64,000 nucleotides of DNA from Anoplopoma fimbria (GCF_027596085.1 NC_072472.1:6696745-6760744); one strand, 5' to 3'. Shown: positions 1 through 13,800, counted from the stretch's first letter. Notes: a model not told the origin generated them from the letters alone. Numbers and translations: made by a program.

Positions 1-450
1 TACGGCAGCAGATCCAAGCTGTAAACACACCACTGAGTTCAATCAGGTGAAGAAAAATCATTTGTTTATTATTAACGGATGATATGTGATGATAAAGTCG
101 TGACAGAGTCTTTAGCGCTTGGACTCTACAGGGAGATTTGTAATGGAGGGGCGTCTGCTCTGAGCAGCAGCAAGACAAATCCCCCTGTGGAGTCCAGACA
201 CTGGTGGTGGTGGCGGTGGTGGCTGATGAGGCTCTTAGAATAATGAGATGAAGGTAGAGAGACAATCATATTTAAAAAGAGACAGCAGCAAGATGATAGG
301 CTAACGATGTCATTGTGTCGCTGTGAACAATGACAGCAAGGAAATGATGGCATCATTAACTATATTCTTATGAAGTTCTGACTGCTAACATGTTAGCAAA
401 CACACATTTACACGTTAGCGTTTATTTGGAGTCGGGTTTTTACCACCCAA

Positions 451-560
451 CAAATTTAGGTCCTCTTTTAGCTCTGTTTTTGGTCTCCACCATCTCCTCA
501 GGGAAATATCTGGCTCTCCACTGTGTTCACCAGCTAATCTCTAATATAGTCTGTGCAGTG
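451..560 (+). repeat. Dispersed repeat, copy 1 (inverted copy near 22190-22290)
   Basis: The stretch around TTAGCTCTGTTTTTGGTCTC, followed by a phrase about a gap in TCACCAGCTAA, recurs on the minus strand at 22190-22290, where the complement reads GAGACCAAAAACAGAACTAA. Two diverged, oppositely oriented copies 21 kb apart indicate an interspersed element. Its class is not recognised and it has no coding potential. Confidence 0.5.
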
Positions 561-1819
561 GGGGGGAGGGGGGTTAAGAGCTTTTCCGCTGGAAAGCTTC
601 TGCTGCGGAGCTGTGTCTTCGGTCAATTCTTTTCTTTTTTCTCTTTGCTGATCCTTAGAAGTATCAGCCATAACCATAAAATAAATCTTCTTCTGCTTCT
701 TTGTAACTGGCTAACATTCCTCTCACTGCTAAACTTTGCCTTTGCAAATTTAAAGATACGCACTTCTTGTCTGAAAGCTGTACGTCGTTTCGACTAATAT
801 CCTGGGGAATTAGTTTTTCCTGGGTTTTGGTGAAGGCATTGGGTTACCATGATAGTCTTATCCTAACCCTAACCAATCTCACTCCACGTGCCTAAACCCT
901 AAACAATCCAACCGACCAGGTATTGTAGGGCCAGTTATGCCTTCCGCATTGTAGGAAAATAATTTGTGATTACTGTATAGGAATAGCCAGCCTTCTCGCT
1001 GATGGTCTTGTTTGCTTATGTAGGCCATATAGAGGCACCAGTGGTAAATTGAAACAGTTTCACAAACCAGTTAAAAACTCCTTATAGCAACTTTAATATA
1101 AAGATATCAACTAGCTTTAATTAATTTCTTCCCTATATCCCGTGAGAGCCAACTTAAAAATGAGTACTGCTGTTGATTATATTGGCTTTTAAAAGCCTCT
1201 TTACTGTCAGTGCCATCATAATAAACATGTTCTATAAGCCTGTAAAATGATGTTTCCAATCATAGATATTCATCTATTTGAGCTAAAAATATAAAACGTA
1301 AAAATAACAACCAGAGGATTCACAAATAACAGCTTTACACACACAGCGGGTACACAGTTACGTTATTCCTCCTCAGGCCCTGTGAAACTACATGAAACAG
1401 ATAAATGTTATCCAACGCTGTGTGTGGCCTCATCCAGTACATTCCTGCTATTTTGTGAGTACTCGGGGTAGACTGTGCTGAGCGTTGCCACGGAAACCAG
1501 CGCTGCTCGAGCTCATAATATTCTCCCGTGAATGGAGAGCAGAAAGGCTTCAACACATTCATTTGTTCCAGTGGTAAAAAAAACCCAAAAGATAAACACT
1601 GATGGTGGCCTAGGTAATGTGCATAGTGAAGGAGATCTGCCACATCAGACGCGTTTTCTACTTAACTATTCTACTGGTTGTGATAGGCGTTGTATTTATT
1701 TCATTATTCTATTGTTTATTTTCCCACTGGTGGGGTTCAACCTGGGTCCTGAAGGAGCATGTTCTGACATCAATGGTGGTACTAATATCTTTTACTTGAG
1801 TAATACTACCAATAGCACA

Positions 1820-2265
1820 ATGTAAAAATACTCTGTTACAAGTAAAAGTTCTGCATTCAAAAGTCAAAGTACAAAAGTATTGGCATTAAAACATACGTAC
1901 CAAAAGTAAAGTGATCATAATACAAAATTCATCCATTTAATGTTTCAACTGCTAAATGTGGAACAAATTTAAATCAACCTTCATACTGCAGGGTATCTTA
2001 ATCCATAATATTACATCATCATTTTTTTGTGGATTCATATTTTGTATTCATAATCTGAATAACTATTTGTATTAAAAGTACAAAAGTATACACATCAAAA
2101 CATACTTAAAGTACCAAAAGTAAAAGTGTTTGGTAATGCAAAATTCATTCATTTAATTATGCAGCTGGTAAATGTGGAGCATATGCAACAGAGTAAAAAG
2201 TACAATATTTTCCTCCAAAATGTAGTCAAGTAAATGTAAAAATGAAAATACTCAAAATTGTTCTG
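1820..2265. repeat. AT-rich TACTTAAGTAC-type dispersed repeat, two tandem copies
   Basis: Two successive blocks (about 1840-1965 and 2060-2190) share the order AAGTACAAAAGTAT, AAAACATAC, ACCAAAAGTAAA, ATGCAAAATTCAT or similar, and CTGGTAAATGTGGA or similar. Related pieces built on TTAAGTAC and GTACTTTTAC recur throughout the window (about 6150-6300, 6830-7160, 7800-8290, 18670-18800, 35460-35700, 42250-42480, 45470-45570, 62510-62810). This is a very abundant kind of fish repeat with no coding capacity. Confidence 0.6.
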
Positions 2266-2401
2266 AAGTCCACATGTGCTTGTGTGCATTTACTCTCTGA
2301 ATCAAAGCAACAGTGCTCCTGCTCTTGCACTTCTCTAACTATTTCTACTAATTACCACCATGTTTTCTTCTCTCAAAGGTTTGAATCCACCTAGAAACCA
2401 C

Positions 2402-5211
2402 ATGGAGCAGGATGTGGAGAGCCCGGCAATCATCAAAAAGCCTAAGTTGCCAAAGCAGGCCCGTGAGGACCTGCCTAAACAGCTGTCAGATAAGGAACGG
2501 GCGAAGCGGGTCCAGCGGTACGTCCAGAAAGATGGGAAGTGCAATGTCCATCACGGTAACGTACAAGAGACGTACCGCTATCTGACGGACATTTTCACCA
2601 CGCTGGTCGATCTCAAATGGAGGTTCAACCTGTTCATCTTTGTGCTGGTGTACACCGTGACGTGGCTCTTCTTCGGCTTCTGTTGGTGGTTTATTGCGTA
2701 CCTTCGGGGTGATCTGGAGCACTTAGCGGACAACCAGTGGACTCCATGTGTCAACAACCTCAATGGGTTCGTATCAGCGTTTCTGTTCTCCATCGAGACG
2801 GAGACCACCATCGGTTATGGGTACAGGGTCATCACGGACCAATGCCCCGAGGGGATCCTTCTGCTTCTAATTCAGTCGGTGCTGGGATCCATCGTGAACG
2901 CCTTCATGGTGGGTTGCATGTTCGTTAAGATCTCTCAGCCAAAGAAGCGAGCTGAGACACTAGTGTTTTCCACCAATGCGGTCATCTCAATGAGAGACGG
3001 ACGGCTGTGCCTGATGTTCAGAGTCGGAGACCTCCGGAACTCGCACATCGTGGAGGCTTCGATCAGGGCCAAGCTCATCAAGTCCAAGCAGACCAAGGAA
3101 GGGGAGTTCATCCCTTTGAACCAGACGGACATAAATGTGGGTTACAACACGGGAGACGACAGGCTCTTCCTGGTGTCGCCGCTCATCATCTGCCATGAGA
3201 TAAACCAGACCAGCCCCTTCTGGGAGATCTCAGAGGCCCACCTGACCAGGGACGAGCTGGAGATTGTAGTGATTCTGGAGGGGATGGTGGAGGCCACAGG
3301 TAAGTCATCAAATGTTTAAGGTGTTGTGTTTGTGATGTTATAATGCATATATTACAATAATGTGTACTGTAATTGTTAATCAGTGGATTTGAAAAGTGCT
3401 AAATTAGAATACCAGCGCATATTGCCTCCAGCGGTGCTTACAGCGCAAACAGTGCTAACAGTGCAGACAGAGCTTACATTGGGAAAGTAAACCAGTATTC
3501 TATAGTTATAGTTCAATATAGTTTGTAGATACGTCACACAACCCCACTCCAAAAGACCCGAACTCCTCCATTAATACAGACATTTATTGTCTCAAGAATG
3601 AATCCTACTATCTTTGGTGATCTCCTGACTTTTCCTGTAGCACCACCATGATGTTGACATTTGTGGTTTTGAGTGAAATGTCTCAACAATCATTAGATGG
3701 ATTGGCACAAACTTAAGTACACACTTTAGTTTCCCTTTCAGGATTAATTGTTATAGCTCTGGTGATCTTCTGACTTTTCCTCTAACACCATCATCAGGTC
3801 AACATTTTAAATCCTCCCCTTCACGTTATACATATTTTTGAGTTACAGTATGATAACAGTTCATTCCAACATTACTGAAGTGTGGGCAGTAATTCAGACA
3901 ATCAGTAGTAGCATGCATCTCTTAGTTGCTGTCACGTAGCCTATCCAACATTATAGGTTCATAATTATTCAGGTCTTTCCTAAAACAATAGTTAAGTCGA
4001 TTGATTGAAACAAGTTTGCTTGCTGTAATCATTCATTCTGCTCGTATACTAGAGTTCCTTTTCAAATGTAATTTTAATGTTTTGGGACAAAATGTGTAGA
4101 TCAAGCCAAATTTCACCATGTTGTCGTGCTGCTTTCATGTTTGGTAATCCTCTCACAAAGATGCTTGAGATCCTCAAAGCCTGTTCACGACCAGGGACAA
4201 GCTGCTCCAAATAACACACTCAGGAAGCAACCCAAAAAAGAGAGAACTACTCCACGTTAAAGTATAATTTTTTACCAGTGGTTTGGTTTATAACAATATC
4301 CTGTAGCTGGTGGGCTCCGAGGTAGGGGGGTTTCTGACCATCGCAAATACATTTTCATGAATTTCACATAGAAATCATGGAACAATAAGACACTTATCTT
4401 ACTTACCCTTATAACTGCAGAAGCTGCCTTAGAATCAATATGCTTTTAAGGTTTCCTTCAATATCAAAGCAATCCAGTGATAGTTCCCTGTACATCTGTG
4501 GGTACACTCCAAACAGAGACTGTTTTGGCATACTTTTGTTATTTGCAAAAATGAAAATTAAGATAAATAAGAAGAACAGGGCATAATATCACTGAATCAA
4601 TGGTTACATTACCTTTATATTTTTGTTTACATCCCTAAAACAATTGTAGGAACCAAATGAGCCCCACCAACAAAATTACATTCAAACCATTCAAACAAAA
4701 TTACATTCAAAATTACATTCAAACCGTATTTGAGTGGATTATTACCTTTAGAGTAAAGTGGGATAATTTTGTTTTCTAAACCGACCCTCTAATGTGGCTC
4801 AAACTATTTCAATAAATCTATATACCACAACTTTAAATGCTTAATGCTGTGTCTCCAGGCATGACGTGCCAGGCGAGGAGTTCATACGTCAGCAGTGAGA
4901 TCAAGTGGGGCTACCGCTTCATGCCAGTCCTGACGCTGGAGGACGGTTTCTACGAGGTGGACTACAACAGCTTCCACAACATCTACGAAACTAACACCCC
5001 CCCCTACAGTGCCAAAGAGCTTGCTGATATGACCAACCGTGCCCGCCTGCCCCTCACCTGGTCCATGGCCAGTAAACTGAGCCAGCAGGGGCTGCCAGAG
5101 TCCGTGCAGGAGAGCCAGGAGACCAAGACCGGCCTGGACTACCAGGAGAAGAACCAGCAGACCGAGAGGAACGGGGACGTTGCAAACATAGAGAGCGAGT
5201 CCAAAGTGTGA
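2402..5211 (+). CDS. kcnj6: G protein-activated inward rectifier K+ channel 2 (GIRK2/Kir3.2)
   Basis: A plasma-membrane potassium channel opened by G-beta-gamma and PIP2. Two coding exons, 2402-3299 and 4859-5211, join in phase (EGMVEATG to MTCQARSS) and give 416 residues; mammalian GIRK2 is of similar length. Visible in order: [18 protein letters not shown], membrane helix M1 ([17 protein letters not shown]), selectivity filter TIGYGYR, M2 ([16 protein letters not shown], with the pore-lining asparagine), the PIP2-contact motif PKKRAET, the cytoplasmic beta domain, and a C-terminal ESKV PDZ ligand. The N-terminal EQDVESP and C-terminal TERNGDVAN point to KCNJ6 rather than KCNJ5 or KCNJ9. Start: ATG 2402 follows a strong pyrimidine-AG acceptor at 2378, so that exon would begin at 2379; an in-frame ATG at 2360 with a better Kozak context would add 14 residues if that acceptor is not used. 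An upstream coding exon cannot be excluded. Convergent with rabgef1. Confidence 0.95.
3575..3800 (+). repeat. Dispersed repeat in the kcnj6 intron (CTTTGGTGATCTCCTGACTT type)
   Basis: Two tandem diverged blocks carry TGGTGATCTYCTGACTTTTCC, a run of ACACCA or CACCACC, and TTGACATTTGTG or TCAACATTTT. The same consensus, with TTGTCTTGAAATTTGGTACA, appears near 19980-20180, and a diverged piece near 55790-55890. It is an interspersed fish repeat of unknown class, with no coding capacity. The rest of the 1.56 kb intron (3300-4858) shows nothing further except a short ACAAAATTACATTCAAA tandem near 4670-4730. Confidence 0.5.
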
Positions 5212-6052
5212 TAGTTTAAGGAAGCACGGCATGTTTGAGGTCCGTATGAGATTATTGTGTGCCGTACATCTCCCGTTTGGGATGACCACACGAGTTTACA
5301 GAGCACAGGAGAGAGTTTAGGGTACAAAAACCAGGACCAATGAGCACAGTGGACCAAGTATTTCCTGCACCAAGAACCGCTTTTTTCTAGGTGATCTCAC
5401 ATTTATCCCCCAAAAGTACACAAAACATCTAGACATGTGGCCCACCGCTGAACTGACAAACCCTCTGCGGGAAGTGCATGTTTCAAATATAATGTGATGT
5501 CCTCCTGATGAGATTCCTGTTATTTTTTCTATTAAGATATTCCTAGGGGCATTTGCATACGTATTTTTGTATATACTATAAAATGTTTTGAATTCTTTGT
5601 TTTGTTGCAGTGTGAATATTTGACAGACGTTTGATACTAATTCTTTTAGGTTAGCTATGTATTTTCTCTGCCTTACTGTATGTACAAAGCTTTCATTATT
5701 TGGTTTCTCAGAAGTATATCAGCATGTATAAACATTATCTGCTGTTAATCTACCTTGTATTGTGTATATAATGTAATGTTATAAGGAACACGTACGTCTC
5801 AATGGATGCAAACACTAGTTTAAACCAATGACAAATACTTCTCCACACGATAAATGTTTGTTTAAGGTAGTTGCTATTATTATATTTACTTTTAGAAGCC
5901 ATGACTTGCTGTTTGCAGCTGGGTGACTTCAGACAATGGCCCTTTAAAAACTGCATCTCGTCACTTTTGCACACTTAGAGGCCTCCGATGGAGAAGTTTA
6001 GTTGCTGTTTCAGTCTCCAGAAATCCCTCACCTGTCACCTAACAGTATCAAA

Positions 6053-6069
6053 AATAAATTATTAATAAA
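6053..6069 (+). promoter_or_regulatory. Candidate polyadenylation signals of kcnj6
   Basis: Two AATAAA hexamers at 6053-6058 and 6064-6069 lie about 850 bases after the kcnj6 stop codon, in an AT-rich context. Their use is inferred from position only. Confidence 0.45.
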
Positions 6070-6368
6070 TTGCATATTATGCACTTAATGAGACATGTTT
6101 TATGTGATTATTGCAACTTAAAGGTTTTTTTCAGTGGTTGAAGACAGTATTTAGATCCTTTATATAAGTCCTAAATCAAAATCCTGCTTTGATAAAATAA
6201 GTATTTTCAGCTAAATGTACCTAAAGTTCTCATTCTGCAGTAAAAGAAGAAATGTGTCCTGCGACACATTTTTTTAAAATATCTGACATTAATACTCAAG
6301 CATCAATATTACTGTTGTAGATGCTCAAGGCGGAGCTAGTTTTAACTATACAGTTAGCCAGTTAACTC

Positions 6369-6681
6369 CAGTGGTTCCCAACATAGGGGTCGGGCCCCTC
6401 CTAAGGGTCACCAGAAAAATCTGAGGGGTCGTTAAATTATTAATGGAAGAGGAAAGAAGAAAATACGTAAAAAAGTGTTTTCAGTGTCCTGACTTTTCTA
6501 TAATTTTTGGGGGTGAAATATTGGATAATTTTACCTGTTTGGGACTCAAACAGTAAATCTAAATGAAACTGAGATGTTTCAAGGAGAAATTGAATTTATA
6601 TAGACATCTGAAACATGACAAGGAGCCCAAACTAAACACGTATTGTTACATATTAGAAGTCAAAAAGGTTGGGAGCCACTG
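6369..6681. mobile_element. hAT-type MITE, about 313 bp
   Basis: The ends form imperfect terminal inverted repeats: CAGTGGTTCCCAAC at the left and GTTGGGAGCCACTG at the right. The flanking octamers GTTAACTC and GTTTAATC agree at 6 of 8 positions, as expected of an aged 8-bp hAT target duplication. The left part carries the AGGGGTCGGGCCCC and TCTGAGGGGTCG words often seen in fish hAT MITEs. There is no transposase frame, so it is non-autonomous. Confidence 0.7.
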
Positions 6682-9390
6682 GTTTAATCTTAACCAATGT
6701 GTTGTATATTTTTAAAACATATATATAATATATATTATAGATATAATACATTTTATAAATAGAACATATTTTACTGAAAAATAACTATTGCTGTCAGAAA
6801 AAATGTAGTCTCTGAATGTCTAAAATGTATTGGAGTAGAAATATAAAGTATTATAAAACTGTACTTAGGTACAGCACTTGAATAAATATACTTAGTTACA
6901 TTCCACCACTGAAGTTTTTTGTTTGTGGGAAAATGAAATCCCTGACTGTCCATCTTTTCAGCAATATTTTGCAGAAAATTTTACGAGGTCTGTTTACAGG
7001 TCTTTTGGAGTTCTACCACTAGTGGTGGAGGTATTCAGATCCTTTATTAAGTAAAAGTACTAATACCACGTCCCAAAAAAGACCAAGATAGAAAAGGTTA
7101 CTTATATAAGTATAATTCATGAAAATTTACTTAAGTTATTAAAAGTACTCAATGCAGAAAACTTTTGACCCATTTGAGAAGCTAAAACCGTTGCAAAAAA
7201 TATTACTCAAATGTTTATCAAAATTGTTTCTGTCAATCAACTTATTATTTCAGTTGTTGCTGTTTAAGTTTAATTAATAACAAAACCTAATATTTTATAA
7301 ACTCTTCACGTTTTATGCAAAAATTTGTATTTCCTTTTTTTTAAAGTAAATGTACTTACTGCATTATGTGAAAAAAAAGTTGAAAACCTTTTTTGGCTCC
7401 AGAGTGAGCTGCATGACATCTGTAACATCTGTAACACCTGCCTCAGTTTGGTTGTGTTTTATACTCAGTCCGCTCGTCTTCAGCCTCCTCTCACTCCCTC
7501 CAGAGTCTTGCTATTCTCCATCCATCCACCAGATGCCCTCAGACTTTCCCACCAGACATCATCCACCTGCTCACCTGTTCCCCATCACCCAATTACACAT
7601 CACAGTATCTATACCCACCCAGATCTCAACCTTTTCCTCTTTTTTTTTGTTACCTGTTGCTCATCTGCTCACCTGTCGTTCACCTCCTGGATTTGTTTCC
7701 CTGTTGCTGTCCATCACCCTGAGTTAATCCCCCTACCTGCTCGCCTGGTGTGTATTTTTCCGTTTTTTAGTTGTTGTTTCTTCTTAGTACAGTTACTTGT
7801 GTACTTTACTTAGGTACAAAGTTGAGGTATTTCATGCTTCTTTCTACCTCTACCTCAGAGGAAAATATTGTATTTCATTACTTTACAGATTAAGATTTGC
7901 TGCTTTTCCTTTTAATCATGTTTATATTTTTTGTAATGTTTTTAGTAATAATGTTTAGGTTTGTACTGTTTGAAGGCGTCACTTTGAGCTCTCGGTAATT
8001 GTGATGGTATTTCTCAATATTTAAACATAACAATTGATTAATGGAGAAAATAATCATCAGATGAATCTATAATGAAAATAATCATTAGTTAATCGTTCAA
8101 AATGTATAACAGTAAAGCAGTCAAAGAGTACATTTTTATACTTCCAATACTTTCTGTAGTTTAGTACTTTTGCCTGAGTATACTTGCATGCTGTAACATT
8201 TTCAATGCAGGGCTTGTAACAAGAGTATTTTGTACTGTGTGGTATTAGTATTTATACGCAAGTAAATTATCTGAATACTTCCGGCACAACTGCAACCCTT
8301 GATAAAGTTATGTTTCCTTTTCTTCTTTATTACACTCAAATAAAAAATAATACTAGATTCATAGATCCATCACAGGGTCAGTCACTCACTCATTTGAAGA
8401 TTTAGTTTAGTATAGCCATGTATTTCCTACTTGTTTCCAGACAAAATAATATTAAGAAAATATTTAAAAAAAATTAAAAAATTACAACAATTTGAAGTAG
8501 ATTTGTCATTAAAACACTTTAATGGATGAAATGTGATTCTCATCGTTAACTTGATTGTGTACACTCATTGTTAGTTAGTTTCATAAATCTGCTTTATGGG
8601 AGATTTTGGTCTCAATTCATTTCACATTTCACAATATTATGTCATTCAACCCCAAATATTATTACATAATTATAATTTTATAATTACATGAAAGCTAGAC
8701 ATGGTTTTGACTCTACATCTATTAATGCTACCTTTATTTCAAAATAAGAGCACACTGGTCTTTCAAAATAACTTAATCCTAGATTAAAAAAATAAAATAA
8801 AATCAATTAAACTACTGACGTCAAAAAACAAGTTATCTGTTAGAATAAACAAGATAATGTACGCTTTCTGACATCACGTTAGTCTGGATTAGTTGAACCA
8901 CACTTGCCAAACATTGCTCTGATGAGTAGATATAGTAATTAATAATTTTAATTTAATGCTAGTCACTGAATTAAAACCCTAAAAAGATTCTCAAGCAAAT
9001 GAAAAAAATAAAACCAGTAGTGGGGCAGCAGACAATCAGACACCAGCCTGCTTTAAGGCCCAATATTATACAGTACGTCACCGAAAAACTAAATAAAACA
9101 ATATTTTAAACATTATTCCAAGTTTTCATATATAAAACAAGCTTTTTGCATTCAAACACTGGTTCATTAGGAATGTGGATATGCAGAAAGCTCGCCAAAA
9201 TACAGTCAACTCTGGAAAAAAAACAGTACAACCTCATAGTGTTAATAAAAAATAAAAAACTCAAGGGCCTCTTAAAGTTAATTTTATACTTGACGATGAT
9301 GAGAAAATTGTTCGAGTGGTTCTGTGTTTCTTCTAAATGTGTTACAGCTGGATATCGGTTCAAAGTATTAAACACAGCTTGAACTTTCCC

Positions 9391-9431
9391 TGCTGTGGGA
9401 CTAATAAAGGATTATCCTGTTTTATCTTATC
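9391..9431 (-). repeat. SINE-like AGATAAGATAATCC unit, minus copy
   Basis: On the minus strand it reads AAGATAAGATAAAACAGGAT followed by AATCCTTTATTAGTCCCACA. This matches the heads of the plus-strand copies at 11590, 16872 and 53269. It is a short fragment with no internal promoter boxes that I can identify. Confidence 0.55.
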
Positions 9432-10871
9432 TTAAATATGATTATGTTGTGATATTAACAAGTCCACCATAGTTGTATAGAGGCAAAGGTCCTCCTCTGC
9501 GGGTGTCCTCCATTGCACCTTATTTTGGAAAAAATATGTACAGAAGTCAACGGTGAGAGACAAATATCGTCTTTTGATCCCGCCATGAATTACACATTTA
9601 AAAGATAATTTTGCAAGTCATATAAATGTCGTAGTTTGTTGTTTCTTTACAGTCTAACACTTCGCCAGTTTTCCACCAAAATGATACTTTCTTGATGTGC
9701 AAAATTGTTTTTTAACTTGACAAACATCATATGTGTTATTTATCGCACAGTTCAAACAGGATCATAAAATTCTTTGTCTCTTGCCATTGTCTACTATACA
9801 TATTTTTCCTGGAATAAGGTCCCAATGTGGTCCATCGTGAGGAGATGGGACCTCAACTCTCTATTGGAGGAAAAAAACTGTAAAAAACAAGAGAAGGAAA
9901 AAAGCAAAAGATAAAACCCCAAAATTAGTCAAACAGAAACAAAAACACATCACTAATATACAAGTTTATACTCGCTGTTGTTTTTTCAGACAAACCAGAA
10001 ACTGTGGTTACTAAAAGAGTGACAATTGGTGAATGTAATGAAAGAGCAGAATAACCATAAAGGCTAAAACAAGCTGCCATTTATCACATTAACTCTCTGA
10101 GCTTCTTTTAGTACCGTTTTTTATTTTTTATTTGTTTGATCAATAAAGTGTTACTGAAGAACAATATGTTCTCTTTGCTAGCAAGTTTGCTAACTGACAA
10201 GAAGTTCACACAGTTAATTTAAGAGACATTTCAGTCGTTTGATTCTAGTTTGTGATGCATTAATGTGTTCATCACTTTATTGTTGCAGCTGGTAATAGAG
10301 AAACTTATTTCAATTACTTTATATACTGCTTGATATCTTAACCTATGATACATTATAATGTAGAAGTTGATTACATTCTGTGTTATTAATCTCAATCTGC
10401 AAGCTCGCTAAATTTATCAAATAAATGTAGTGTAGTAGAAGCATAAAGTATCTGTAAATTAAAATACCTAAGTAATCTATAAGTACTTAAACATCGTATT
10501 TAAGAACAGTACTTTGACTCTCGACTCTCTCCATTCTGCTGAAGGTCTGCACCGTCTAGATAACTTTCTATGGGTCAAAGGTGCAAATTTGCATCCCAAA
10601 GTTGAACTTTACATGAAGCTTTGTGCAGATTTATTTTGCTCCTATGAAAGAATAAATTGATCGCTGTGATTTTCTGTTATAAACAATAAATACTGGTGTC
10701 ACCAGGTGTTTAAATTGCACAAGAAGCTCAGCATGATATTCAGGAGATTAGTGCGTGAGGGATGTTCCCATGAAACTCAAAACACAGGCAATGAGCTGAC
10801 TTTTCACTAAAGCAGGAGTACCGTCGCTGTGCGTGAAATGTTTTTTTTTCCTCCCTTTTTTGATGACTCCA

Positions 10872-13800
10872 CTACCCAGCGAACACCTGGGGCGTGAGTG
10901 GCGGCGGCAGGTTCTCGTTGTCCGCGTCGTTGTCGTCGTCGATGGCAGAAACGGTGCGGGACAGAACCTCCAGAGGGTATTTCTCCAGGATGCCGTGCAC
11001 CTCCCGCTGCACGCTTTCAGGCCAGGAGAGGAGGTCGGCCTGCAGGCTCTGAGCCGCCTCCATCAGCGTCTCCTGCCGGCTGCTGAGGCCAGACAGCGCC
11101 TCCAGGTTGTTGTTGAGCTGAGCCAGGACGGGGTTGATGGGGGCCGGTGGCGGTTCTGTGCGGTTCCAGTCGCCCTCTGAGCTGTTGCCTCGCGGCGAGG
11201 CTTGGCCCGACATGTAGCGCTCAAACTCCTCCGGGGAAAGGTTGAGGGACTGAGCGTCCAACTTCTCGATGAAGGCCGTGGCACAGCACTAAAAGACAAA
11301 ATACACAGGAGACATGGCAGCTGGGAATCTTGACTGCAAGTTCACTTCAACCTGAGTCATCTGGAGCCAGATGGCCTCAATATTTAGAGTTAGATGAGAA
11401 GATCTGATATCATATCTATTCTTTAAAATGAGGCTTAAGCCTGTGGCAAATACCTTAGTTTAGCATAAGACTGCGATTTAGGGGGGAATAGCTAGTCTTG
11501 CTCTATCCAAGAGTAACAAATACTGCAAACTAGCACTAAAGCTCATGAATTAACACGTCATGTCTTATATGAAAGGTTAGAAAAGATAAGTTAAGATAAG
11601 ATGATCCTTTATTAGTCCCACAGCGGGGAAATTTGCAGGATAACAGTAGCAGAGAGGATAGTGCAAACAAGAAGAATAAGTAAAAAAAAAAAATATATAT
11701 ATACAAGTATTATAAATAAGTAATCACACAGTAAAGAATAATAAATAACAAAAAAAACTTTAGAAATCCACAATGACTAAAATAAAAAAGGTTAGGACTA
11801 GATGTCAAAACAACAAAGATTATGTGCCGGACTGTTTTTTTTTTTTTTTTGGCAAATATCTCTCTGGGAGACACATTTTCTTATTTAAAGCCTCTGAAAA
11901 CTTAAGTTTCAAGTCCTTAAGTATGACTTTTCATATTCATGGCTAAATAAATAAGAGAATAAAAGATGAGATCAGAGGTTCCCAAACTTTTCAGACCATT
12001 TACCACTATTTACCAAACCCAATTTCCCAGATACAGATACCAACAATGTATAATTGAAAGATCCACCTCGCCTTAATAAAGCCTTTGCTGTTCCTTTGAC
12101 CCTGTGACGGTAAACCCCAGATTGACGTAGCTAGACCAGGAAAGTCTTTACATTTTTCCTAGAAGTGGGGGCGTTTGGTTGCTCATCTGCTGACTCGCCA
12201 GCTTTGTCGCTGGCCTCTCGACTTCCTCTTTTACCTCATAGCCATTTCAAAATTCTACTCATTCTGCTTCATGGTAATTCTAAATATCAAAGTAATTAAC
12301 AACTTATTTCATTGTAATGCGATGTGTATATGTAATAATAACTAATAAAGACTTGGGCCTGTTTGAGGGTATTGTTAGCAATTTTAGCAAGGCTCTTTGT
12401 TTTTGAGCGGGAATCATTGGAAGATGTTATGACTGTGGGGTTGTGGTTTGATCAGATTTCATTGATACTGAACAAAGGAGGCCTACAGCTTAGCTCTGAC
12501 AAGGATTTAAGTAGAAGAGAGAAACAGACCAGGTTGGTGAAGTAGTATCCATCCTCTCCGGTCATCAGCCTGCTGGGGTTACAGAAGCGGGTGATGTACT
12601 GGATGTTGGACTGAAGTCGTGGAGGGTTGGCTTTGAGCACGATGTAAATGAGCGCGGGCAGAAAGTCGTCAGCTGACGCCGGCTCGTTCTTGGTGATCCT
12701 GATGGCGCTGAAGATTTGTTTGCTGCAACGCGTGATGCACCCAAGTTTGTCCCGAGGAACCCTCTTCGAGTCCATCTCAATGACGTCTGCAAAAGACAGA
12801 TAAAAGGTCAGGGGTCGGACAGACAGAAGAATCACCAGTCCCTTCAAACTAAAAACCTTTCAATTTAAGTGTTAAATGACAGAAAACTATTTTCATAATA
12901 AGTTAATTGTTTAAACAAATCTGCCAACAAATCACTGGAGTTTTTCAGCACACACTCTGACCTGTTATCGCTTTGACCACATTCTCAGAGACTTCAGGGA
13001 TTTCTTCATCCATAGACACACACAGCATCTCGATGGTCACCCAGTGTAACGCCCTGAAATACAGAGAATCAATACAGTGAGACTAAAGCTTTATTTTTGT
13101 GCAAATGATACACATTTCTTTCCAGTAACTTCCTCCCTCTATGACAAACGAGGCAACAGCTGCTGCTGTGCATTCACATGCGAATAACGCTGCTCATAAT
13201 GGCTGTTGCATAATTAAACAGACTCAGATTTAACAGATTGCTGAAGATTAGAGTGCAGTGATAATTAGAAAACCAACACTTCCACTGAATGCAGCACTAA
13301 AACCAGCAAATGCTCCTCAAAACTAAACCTATTCTGAATATGTGTGTGTTGAGCCACTTCTAATAATAACTGTTTAATTCAGAAACCAAATGCATTATTT
13401 ACAATTGGTAAAAGTTTTGGCCCCAAAACACGAAGAATTATGTGATTCAAACTTCCATTCAGTCGATGTCCCCACAATGTTGCATCATTTGTGAGGACTG
13501 TAAAGAACTTGGATTTTGAATTTGTTTTTCAGTCCAGAAAAGCGTAATTGATCATCTCGATCATTATCGAACCACAGCTGTGCCATTGAGCTCTACATAT
13601 TGAGTAAATCTGTTTTCTTTGGGCCATCTGCAGTCTCCTGCGTGGTTAGATTTAAGAGGTTTAAACTGTGATTTGTCAGTCCATAGTATGTTCAGCTGAT
13701 ATTCTAATAGTGCTAACCCTAAACTAACTTCTATTTCTATTGTGAAGTTTGAAGAAGCAACACATTGCCTGCTAATTCTGGCTCGTTATAGGCTGCATTT

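Larger units (their letters stand above)
1..2359. other. Non-coding region upstream of or within kcnj6
   Basis: No convincing exon is seen. The open frames here are short, have no family resemblance and overlap dispersed repeats. An upstream 5' untranslated exon of kcnj6 could lie here or beyond the left edge; I could not pick one out. The right part is occupied by a repeat (about 1820-2265), and the left part by a fish repeat with a second, opposite-strand copy near 22190. Confidence 0.6.
5212..10871. other. Non-coding interval between kcnj6 and rabgef1 3' ends
   Basis: The left part (to about 6070) is the likely kcnj6 3' untranslated region. After it come a hAT-type MITE (6369-6681), several TACTTAAGTAC-type repeat pieces (6130-8290), a pyrimidine-rich stretch (7430-7760) with an open but featureless frame, and a minus-strand SINE-like unit near 9391-9431. 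The right part (about 10630-10871) is the likely rabgef1 3' untranslated region. No further gene is supported. Confidence 0.6.

Noticed and set aside
126..797. Open frames of 76 and 135 codons near the left edge
   Set aside because: They overlap dispersed repeats and low-complexity sequence; no conserved motif.
864..905. CTAACCCTAACC-like words suggesting telomere repeat
   Set aside because: Only two to three imperfect units; the same words occur in the 0.7-kb dispersed repeat. Not an interstitial telomere.
7325..7813. A 162-codon open frame rich in Ser, Pro, Phe and His
   Set aside because: It comes from a pyrimidine-rich stretch among repeats; composition follows base content and no domain or splice structure is seen.
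10833..11180. A 115-codon open frame on the plus strand
   Set aside because: It is antisense to the last rabgef1 exon, whose own frame is clearly the real one.
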